DNA of 64,000 nt, from positions 62,001 through 126,000 of the forward strand of contig NZ_JAFKFX010000035.1 in assembly GCF_017308075.1 (NCBI RefSeq), given 5' to 3'. The position numbers were made by a program, and so were the translations under genes. The notes beneath the pieces are model-generated. The model was not told the DNA's origin. It did no database searches and was given only the letters and a program-made list of their open reading frames with translations. Positions 58,495 to 64,000 of the stretch are shown piece after piece; positions within the stretch are counted from its first letter, which is position 1, and every line of letters starts with the position of its first letter. The stretch comes from Allobosea sp. GTDB lineage: Bacteria; Pseudomonadota; Alphaproteobacteria; Rhizobiales; Beijerinckiaceae.

Positions 58495-59004
58495 ATGCGC
58501 TGTCCTTATTGCGGCTCGCTCGACACCCAGGTGAAGGATTCGCGGCCGACCGACGATCACGCCTCGATCCGGCGCCGGCGCGTCTGCCCGGATTGCGGTG
58601 GCCGCTTCACTACTTTCGAGCGGGTGCAACTGCGCGAGCTCACCGTGGTCAAGCGCTCGGGCCGGCGCACCGCCTTCGATCGTGACAAGCTGCAGACCTC
58701 GATCGAGGTCGCTTTGCGCAAGCGCGCCGTGGCTCCCGAGCGTATCGAACGGCTGGTCAACGGTATCGTGCGCCAGCTCGAAAGTTCGGGCGAGGCGGAG
58801 ATCATGAGCTCGACCATCGGCGAGCTGGTGATGGAAGGGCTGAAATCGCTCGACGACGTCGCCTATGTCCGCTTCGCCTCGGTTTACAGGAATTTCCGCG
58901 AGGCCCGCGATTTCGAGGAGCTGCTCGGCCAGCTCAGCAGCGATGAGGGGGAGGGCGAAGCCGAGCCCGTCGGCGAAGGGGCCAGGCCGCGCGACGATGT
59001 CTGA
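58495..59004 (+). CDS. nrdR: Transcriptional repressor NrdR
   Basis: 169 residues. It senses dNTP/ATP levels and represses ribonucleotide reductase genes. The zinc ribbon is MRCPYCGS ... CPDCGGRF (about 3-34) and the ATP-cone follows (about 49-139: [16 protein letters not shown]). An acidic tail after about 150 is extra. The start is at MRCPYCGS, the universal N-terminus. Its end overlaps ribD by eight bases. Confidence 0.96.
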   Translation: MRCPYCGSLDTQVKDSRPTDDHASIRRRRVCPDCGGRFTTFERVQLRELTVVKRSGRRTAFDRDKLQTSIEVALRKRAVAPERIERLVNGIVRQLESSGEAEIMSSTIGELVMEGLKSLDDVAYVRFASVYRNFREARDFEELLGQLSSDEGEGEAEPVGEGARPRDDV

Positions 59005-60127
59005 TCGCGACGAGATCGACCGCGCCTTCATGCGCCAGGCGCTGGAACTCGGTGCGCGCGGCCTCGGCCAGACCTGGCCGAACCCATCGGTCGGGGCCGT
59101 GGTGACCCGCGATGGGCCGGAGGGACCGGTCGTCGTCGGGGCCGGCCACACTCAGCCTGGCGGCCGACCGCATGGCGAGGCGATGGCCTTCGAGCAGGCC
59201 GGTTCCGCGGCGGCAGGGGGCACGCTCTATGTGACGCTGGAGCCCTGCTCGCACCGGACCCTGCGCGGCGGCACCCCTTGCGTCGAGCGCACCCTGCTCG
59301 CTGGCGTGCGCCGCGTCGTCTCGGCCATGGACGATCCCAACCCCCGCATCGCCGGGCTCGGCCATGCACTCCTGCGCAGTTCCGGGGTGGAGGTGGTCAC
59401 CGGCGTGCTCGAAGATCAGGCGCAGCGCAGCCATTGCGGCCATGTGCTGCGGGTCACGCAGGGCCGGCCGATGGTGACCTTCAAGGTGGCGCGTACCGCC
59501 GACGGCTTCGCCGGCGGGGCAGGGCGGGCCCGCATCAGGATTTCCTGTCCGGAAGCCGGTGAATGGGTTCACCGCGAGCGTGCCCGTTACGACGCGATCA
59601 TGCTCGGTATCGGCTCCGTCCTTGCCGATGATCCGCTCCTGACCGTGCGGCTCGCCGGGCTGGAGATTCGTTCGCCGGTCCGGGTCGTGCTCGATTCCAA
59701 TCTGCGCCTGCCGCTGGATTCCCAGCTGGTGCGCGGCGCCGGCGAAGTGCCGGTCTGGGTGATCGCGGCAGAGGACGCGCCGGTCGAGGCCGAGGCGCGC
59801 CTCGTCGCCGCCGGCGTCGAGGTGATGCGCGTCGGACGCGCCGCCGACGGCCATCTCGATCTCGGCGAGGCGCTGCGGCTGCTCGCGGCACGCGGCATCA
59901 CCCGGGTCTTTTCCGAGGGCGGGCCGACCATCGGTGAAAGGCTGGCGCTGGCCGGCTTTGCCGACGAGGTCATCGTCTCGACCTCGCCGATCGTGCTCGG
60001 CGAAGCCGGCGTCGTCGCCGTGCGGCCGGGCCTTGCGGCGCTGCTCGCCGATCCCAAGATGTACGCCATCGCCGAAGCCGGGATCATCGGCCAGGACCGT
60101 TTCCAGCACTTCACGAGGATTGCCTGA
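58997..60127 (+). CDS. ribD: Bifunctional riboflavin deaminase/reductase RibD
   Basis: 376 residues. The N-terminal deaminase acts on the pyrimidine and the C-terminal reductase on the ribose in riboflavin synthesis. The zinc site is altered: the first motif reads PHGEAMAF where HAE is usual, and the cysteine loop is [13 protein letters not shown], two residues longer than the common PCSH-x-GRTPPC. The reductase part has [15 protein letters not shown] and SEGGPTIG. Overlaps nrdR by eight bases and ribE by one. Confidence 0.94.
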   Translation: MSDRDEIDRAFMRQALELGARGLGQTWPNPSVGAVVTRDGPEGPVVVGAGHTQPGGRPHGEAMAFEQAGSAAAGGTLYVTLEPCSHRTLRGGTPCVERTLLAGVRRVVSAMDDPNPRIAGLGHALLRSSGVEVVTGVLEDQAQRSHCGHVLRVTQGRPMVTFKVARTADGFAGGAGRARIRISCPEAGEWVHRERARYDAIMLGIGSVLADDPLLTVRLAGLEIRSPVRVVLDSNLRLPLDSQLVRGAGEVPVWVIAAEDAPVEAEARLVAAGVEVMRVGRAADGHLDLGEALRLLAARGITRVFSEGGPTIGERLALAGFADEVIVSTSPIVLGEAGVVAVRPGLAALLADPKMYAIAEAGIIGQDRFQHFTRIA

Positions 60128-60774
60128 TGTTCACCGGCATCGTCACCGCCATTGGCACCGTCACCCAGGCGCGGAAGATGGGGCCGAGCCTGAAGCGGCT
60201 CGCCATCTCCTGCCCTTGGGAGGCAGAGGGCATCGAGATCGGCGCATCGATCGCCTGCGCCGGCGTCTGTCTCACCGTGACCGCCCTGAGCCCGCGCGAG
60301 GATGGCGAGCCGGGCTGCGTTTTCCAGGTCGAGGCTGCGGCCGAGACGCTGTCCAAGACCTTGGTCGGCGACTGGGATGTCGGGACGCCGATCAATCTCG
60401 AGCGCTCGCTGAAGATGGGCGACGAGCTCGGCGGCCATCTGGTCACCGGCCATGTCGACGGCGTCGGCAGGATCATCAAGGTCGATGCCATCGCGCCCGA
60501 TCCGGATGAGCCCTGGGGGGCGACGGCGCGCTTCCATATCCGCGCGCCGCAGGGCCTCGCCCGCTTCATCGCGGCCAAGGGCTCGATCTGCCTCGACGGC
60601 ACCTCGCTGACCGTCAACACAGTCGAGGACGACGTGTTCACCGTCCTGCTGATCCCGCATTCCTTCAGTGTCACCACCTGGGGGCAGCGCAAGCAGGAGG
60701 ACGGCGTTCATGTCGAGGTCGATCTGATGGCGCGGTATGCCGCGCGGCTTGCGGAGGCGCGCGGGCAGGGCTAA
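60127..60774 (+). CDS. ribE: Riboflavin synthase alpha chain
   Basis: 215 residues made of two similar lumazine-binding barrels. It dismutates two lumazine molecules into riboflavin. The start [12 protein letters not shown] and the barrel repeats (IACAGVCLTVTAL in the first, CLDGTSLTVNTVE in the second, with SVTTWGQRKQ after) are standard. It starts in the ribD stop (TGATG). A long palindromic repeat separates it from ribH. Confidence 0.96.
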   Translation: MFTGIVTAIGTVTQARKMGPSLKRLAISCPWEAEGIEIGASIACAGVCLTVTALSPREDGEPGCVFQVEAAAETLSKTLVGDWDVGTPINLERSLKMGDELGGHLVTGHVDGVGRIIKVDAIAPDPDEPWGATARFHIRAPQGLARFIAAKGSICLDGTSLTVNTVEDDVFTVLLIPHSFSVTTWGQRKQEDGVHVEVDLMARYAARLAEARGQG

Positions 60775-60790
60775 GAGCCGGTCCTGCCTC

Positions 60791-60900
60791 AGCCCTCATC
60801 CTGAGGAGCCGCGCAGCGGCGTCTCGAAGGATGGTCCAGCGCGCTCTGGACCATCCTTCGAGACGCCATTTCTGACGAAACGGCTCCTCAGGACGAGGGC
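60791..60900. repeat. Large palindromic repeat between ribE and ribH
   Basis: Outer arms AGCCCTCATCCTGAGGAGCC and GGCTCCTCAGGACGAGGGCT-like ends enclose a perfect 22-base-pair inner hairpin (60818-60839 with 60846-60867; its arm starts GGCGTCTCGAAGGATGG). A second, less perfect copy lies at 61937-62060. It is the well-known CTCATCCTGAGGAG class of rhizobial intergenic element, here inside an operon. Confidence 0.85.
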
Positions 60901-60956
60901 TTGATTGCTTTCGACCTGGTCGAAGGCGCCTCGACGATACCAGAAGGAATTCCCGC

Positions 60957-61454
60957 ATGGCCGGACCCCGGCAATCATCGGCTGCCTCAGCCGCCCCGCT
61001 CGACGGCGCACGCGTCCTCGTGGTCGAGGCCCGCTTCTATGACGGCCTCGCCGACGAACTGCTGCAGGGCGCGCTCGCCGTGCTCGAAAAGGCCGGCTGC
61101 CGCGTCGATCGCGTCACCGTTCCCGGCGCGCTCGAGATCCCGTCTGCGATCGTCATCGGCTTGCGTGCCGCCGACGAGGCTGTCGATCCCTATGAGGCGG
61201 TGGTCGCGCTCGGCACCGTGATCCGGGGCGAGACCGGTCATTACGACATCGTCGCCGGCGAGAGCTCGCGCGCGTTGATGGACCTCTCCGTCGCCTTCGC
61301 CCTGCCGCTCGGCAACGGCATCCTGACCGTCGAGAACGAGGCCCAGGCCTGGGCCCGTGCCAATCGTTCCGAGATGGACAAGGGCGGCGGCGCGGCTGAA
61401 GCTGCGCTCTCGGTGCTGCGCTACAAGCGCTCGCTGGTGGAGGAGTCGAAATGA
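60957..61454 (+). CDS. ribH: 6,7-dimethyl-8-ribityllumazine synthase
   Basis: 165 residues. It makes the substrate of riboflavin synthase and forms pentamers or capsids. Key stretches: [55 protein letters not shown] (active-site loop with the histidine) and [18 protein letters not shown] lies nine bases before the ATG. Its stop overlaps the nusB start by four bases (ATGA). Confidence 0.95.
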   Translation: MAGPRQSSAASAAPLDGARVLVVEARFYDGLADELLQGALAVLEKAGCRVDRVTVPGALEIPSAIVIGLRAADEAVDPYEAVVALGTVIRGETGHYDIVAGESSRALMDLSVAFALPLGNGILTVENEAQAWARANRSEMDKGGGAAEAALSVLRYKRSLVEESK

Positions 61455-61918
61455 GCCGGGCCGAGATGCGCCGCGGCGCCCGGCTGGCGGCCGTGCAGGC
61501 GCTCTACCAGATGGAGGTCGGCGGGCGCGGCGTGGTCGAGGCCATGGCCGAGTTCGAGCATTTCTGGATCGGCAAGGAGGTCGAGGAGATCGAGCTGCCG
61601 AAAGCCGAGCTGAATTTCTTCCGCGACCTGCTCGGCGGCGTCGTCAGCGAGCAGCGTCTGGTCGACCGCGCCGTGGACGATGCGCTCGCCGCGGGCTGGC
61701 CGCTGAAGCGCGTCGAGGCGGTGGTACGCGCGGTGCTGCGCGCCGGTGCCTATGAGCTGGCCTTCCGCAAGGACGTGCCGGCGCGCGCCGTGATTTCGGA
61801 ATATGTCGCGGTCACCCGCACCTTCTACCAGGGCGAGGAGATCGGCATGGTCAACGCCGTGCTCGACAAGCTCGCCCGCGAGTTCCGCGCCGAGGAATTC
61901 GACGTCCCGGCGGCGTGA
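61451..61918 (+). CDS. nusB: Transcription antitermination factor NusB
   Basis: 155 residues, all-helical. It binds boxA RNA with NusE in rRNA antitermination. Characteristic parts: [19 protein letters not shown] at the N-terminus, VDRAVDDAL and [30 protein letters not shown], then [16 protein letters not shown] lies eight bases upstream of the ATG, inside ribH. Translationally coupled to ribH. Confidence 0.96.
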   Translation: MSRAEMRRGARLAAVQALYQMEVGGRGVVEAMAEFEHFWIGKEVEEIELPKAELNFFRDLLGGVVSEQRLVDRAVDDALAAGWPLKRVEAVVRAVLRAGAYELAFRKDVPARAVISEYVAVTRTFYQGEEIGMVNAVLDKLAREFRAEEFDVPAA

Positions 61919-61936
61919 GCAGGAGGGCAACCTCCG

Positions 61937-62060
61937 AGCCCTCATCCTGAGGAGCCGTTCCGCCAGGAGCGGCGTCTCGAAGGATGAACCAGATTGCACC
62001 CTTGGCATCCTCTGAAGCATCCTTCGAGACGCCGCTTCGGGGCTCCTCAGGGTGAGGGCT
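61937..62060. repeat. Large palindromic repeat between nusB and thiL
   Basis: Outer arms AGCCCTCATCCTGAGGAGCC (61937-61956) and GGCTCCTCAGGGTGAGGGCT (62041-62060); inner arms GGCGTCTCGAAGGATG (61971-61986) and CATCCTTCGAGACGCC (62018-62033). Same family as 60791-60900 but with a different, longer centre. Confidence 0.85.
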
Positions 62061-62082
62061 GCACTTGGCAAGTGAGATCGCA

Positions 62083-63081
62083 ATGTCGAGAGAAGACGCG
62101 CGACCCGGTGAATTCGAGCTGATCGCCCGGCATTTCGCCCCGATCGCCGGCCGTGACGGCCTCGGGCTTCTCGACGATGCGGCGCTGCTGCGGCCGGCGC
62201 GGGGCTACGAGCTCGTCGTCACCGCCGACGCGCTGGTCGCCGGCGTGCACTTCTTCCCGGACGACCCCGCCGGCTCGATTGCGCGCAAGGCGCTGGCGGT
62301 CAACCTCTCCGATCTCGCCGCCAAGGGCGCGCGGCCCGACGGTTTCGTGCTGACGCTCGCTTTGCCCAAGGGCTGGGCCGAGGATTGGCTCGCAGCCTTC
62401 GCCCAAGGGCTCGCGGCTGTCGCGGGCGAGGCGGGCTGCCCGCTGATCGGCGGGGACACGGTCTCGACGACCGGCCCGCTGACGCTTTCGATCACCGCCT
62501 TCGGCAGCGTGCCTGCCGGGCGGATGGTGCTGCGCTCGGGCGCCAAGCCCGGCGATCTCGTGCTGGTCACGGGGACGATCGGCGATGGCGCGCTCGGCCT
62601 GCGGGCGCACGGCCCGGACAGGCCGGGTTGGGTCGCCCGCCTCTGCGAGGCCGACCGCGCCTTCCTGGCCGATCGCTATCTGCATCCGCAGCCGCGTCTG
62701 GCGCTCGCCCAGGCCCTGCAGCTTCATGCCTCGGCGGCGATGGACGTCTCGGACGGGCTCGTCGGCGACCTCGGCAAGCTGCTCGCAGCCTCGCGCGTCG
62801 GCGCCGAGATCGAGCTCGACACGGTGCCGCTCTCGGCCGCGGCCCGCAATGCCGTCATGGCTGATCCCGCATTGGCGGAACTGGCCTGGACCGGCGGCGA
62901 CGACTACGAAATTCTCTGCACGGCGTCCGAGGTGGAATTTCCTTCCCTTGCCGCCGCGGCGCAGGCGGCAGGACTCGGTCTTGCGCGCATCGGCCGCGTT
63001 ACGGCGGAGGCAGGGACCGTGCGATACAGCGAGGCGGGCAGGCCGCGCAGCTTTGCGCGAGGCTCCTTCGTTCATTTCTGA
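62083..63081 (+). CDS. thiL: Thiamine-monophosphate kinase
   Basis: 332 residues. It phosphorylates thiamine phosphate to the active cofactor. Conserved: GLGLLDDAALL near residue 28 (metal acids), VTADALVAGVHF, NLSDLAAKGARP, LIGGDTVSTTGP and TGGDDYEILCTAS. I take ATG 62083; a TTG six codons earlier is possible but begins just after the repeat at 61937-62060. In many relatives it follows nusB directly, as here. Confidence 0.95.
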   Translation: MSREDARPGEFELIARHFAPIAGRDGLGLLDDAALLRPARGYELVVTADALVAGVHFFPDDPAGSIARKALAVNLSDLAAKGARPDGFVLTLALPKGWAEDWLAAFAQGLAAVAGEAGCPLIGGDTVSTTGPLTLSITAFGSVPAGRMVLRSGAKPGDLVLVTGTIGDGALGLRAHGPDRPGWVARLCEADRAFLADRYLHPQPRLALAQALQLHASAAMDVSDGLVGDLGKLLAASRVGAEIELDTVPLSAAARNAVMADPALAELAWTGGDDYEILCTASEVEFPSLAAAAQAAGLGLARIGRVTAEAGTVRYSEAGRPRSFARGSFVHF

Positions 63082-63117
63082 GAGCGGCCCCGGCCGCGGA
63101 AAGTCGGCGGCCTGCAA

Positions 63118-64000
63118 ATGAACCAGCATGTTCCGGTGAGCGACGACACCCTGGCGAAGCGCAATGCGGTCGTCCTCGCCTGCGCCCAGTCGCTCGGCGG
63201 CGCCAGCCCCGCCATCGTCGTCTCGCTCGGTGGCATCGTCGGCTCGCAACTCGTTACCGACCAGGCCTTCGCCACCGTACCGGTCAGCCTGATGCAGCTC
63301 GGCATCGCCTGCGGCGTCATCCCGGCGGCGATGTTGATGCGCCGGCTCGGCCGCCGCAACGGCTATCTGATCGGGGCGCTGATCGGCATCGTCGGCGCCA
63401 GCATCGCCGCCAGCGGCACCGGCAGCCGGTTGTTCTGGCTGTTCTGCATCGGCACCTTCCTCTGCGGTGTCTACGGCTCCTTTGTGCAGAGCTATCGCTT
63501 CGCCGCGGCCGACACGGCGAGCGAAGCCTTCAAGCCGCGCGCCATCTCCTGGGTGATGCTCGGAGGGCTGGTCGGCGGCGTGATCGGCCCGCAATCGGTC
63601 TATTGGACGCGCGACCTGACGCCGGCCGCGCCCTTCGCCGCGAGCTTCCTGGCGCAGGGCGGGCTCGCTCTGCTCGCCGTCGGCGTCATCCTTCTGCTGC
63701 GCGCTCCGCCCGTGGTCGAGAAGCGCTCCGGCGGCGGCCGGCCGCTCTCCGAGATCATGCGCCAGCCGAAGTTCGTCGCCTCGGTGACGGCGGCGCTGGT
63801 GGCCTACGGGCTGATGAGCTTCGTGATGACCGCGGCGCCGCTCGCCATGGTCGCCTGCGGCCATTCGATCGGCGATGCCGCCCTCGGCATCCAGTGGCAT
63901 GTGCTCTCGATGTTCGGGCCGAGCTTCTTCACAGGGCGCCTGATCGCCCGCTACGGCAAGGAGAAGATCACCGCGCTCGGCCTGCTGCTGACCGCCGTCG
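63118..64000 (+). CDS. MFS transporter, 3' end outside window
   Basis: At least 294 residues, open to the right edge. At least eight membrane helices are visible, e.g. NAVVLACAQSLGGASPAIVV, VSLMQLGIACGVIPAAMLM and GYLIGALIGIVGASIAA, with the MFS loop MRRLGRRNGYL between helices 2 and 3. A second half starts at about residue 210 (MRQPKFVASVTAALVAYGLM). Substrate unknown. It follows thiL by 36 bases, so it is probably in the same transcript. Confidence 0.85.
   Translation, partial: MNQHVPVSDDTLAKRNAVVLACAQSLGGASPAIVVSLGGIVGSQLVTDQAFATVPVSLMQLGIACGVIPAAMLMRRLGRRNGYLIGALIGIVGASIAASGTGSRLFWLFCIGTFLCGVYGSFVQSYRFAAADTASEAFKPRAISWVMLGGLVGGVIGPQSVYWTRDLTPAAPFAASFLAQGGLALLAVGVILLLRAPPVVEKRSGGGRPLSEIMRQPKFVASVTAALVAYGLMSFVMTAAPLAMVACGHSIGDAALGIQWHVLSMFGPSFFTGRLIARYGKEKITALGLLLTAV

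Noticed and set aside
60775-60956. Possible FMN riboswitch before ribH
   Set aside because: The sequence is a dispersed palindromic repeat with a second copy before thiL; I see none of the multi-helix RFN pattern.

Overview
The window is GC-rich, gene-dense DNA from an alphaproteobacterium of the order Hyphomicrobiales (Rhizobiales). The evidence is the gene content and gene order: a Porin_2 family porin, a single RelA/SpoT-type enzyme directly after rpoZ, the blocks dapA-smpB, era-rnc-lepB-acpS-pdxJ and glyA-nrdR-ribD-ribE-ribH-nusB-thiL, an LdtR/L,D-transpeptidase pair, and intergenic palindromes of the kind common in rhizobial genomes. My best guess at genus is Bosea or a close relative, but this rests on recollection of gene order, not on a search. 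Almost everything is chromosomal core; I see no prophage, insertion sequence, CRISPR array, rRNA or tRNA.

Layout. (1) 1-6.4 kb: a catabolic operon with a PdxA-family dehydrogenase (5' end missing), a complete tripartite tricarboxylate-type transporter (tctC, tctB, tctA) and a DapA-superfamily aldolase/dehydratase whose active-site tyrosine is not conserved; then a convergent VOC protein and an MhpD/FAH-family hydratase. (2) 6.5-18.3 kb: cell envelope. This holds tamA-tamB, a strongly expressed porin, an OmpA-family protein built from four internal repeats, and a membrane protein with two helix-hairpin-helix modules. (3) 18.3-28.8 kb: alpha/beta hydrolase, soluble lytic transglycosylase, dapA, smpB, a NYN-domain protein, then era, rnc, lepB, acpS and pdxJ, with aqpZ inserted between lepB and acpS. 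(4) 28.9-40.1 kb: HerA-type ATPase, azoreductase with divergent LysR, rpoZ-rsh, a second LysR with divergent tautomerase, recO and parC. (5) 40.2-46.1 kb: a small outer-membrane protein, a DUF2336 protein, a Tat-exported OpgG/OpgD protein, and a three-gene overlapping operon (RraA-family protein plus split UxaA dehydratase). (6) 46.2-55.7 kb: bpt, RDD protein, threonine deaminase with a LivH-type permease fused to a lipoprotein-like domain, hemB, 3-hydroxyisobutyryl-CoA hydrolase, DUF6163 protein, ldtR and an L,D-transpeptidase, and a 27-residue membrane microprotein. (7) 55.9-64 kb: glyA, an unrecognised membrane protein, the riboflavin operon with nrdR, nusB and thiL, and the start of an MFS transporter.

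How genes work together. Regions 1 and 5 both look like uptake and breakdown of hydroxylated or sugar-derived acids. Region 2 pairs outer-membrane assembly with major outer-membrane and peptidoglycan-binding proteins. The ldtR pair, lytic transglycosylase and OmpA-like protein belong to cell-wall maintenance. The rib operon is translationally coupled in places (overlaps at ribD/ribE and ribH/nusB) yet carries two large palindromic repeats between its genes.

I did not find an obviously new multi-gene system. The observations most worth follow-up are the four-repeat OmpA protein, the lipoprotein-LivH fusion next to threonine deaminase, the 27-residue microprotein with a strong ribosome binding site, the altered-active-site DapA paralogue in the tct operon, and the repeat families that sit inside operons.
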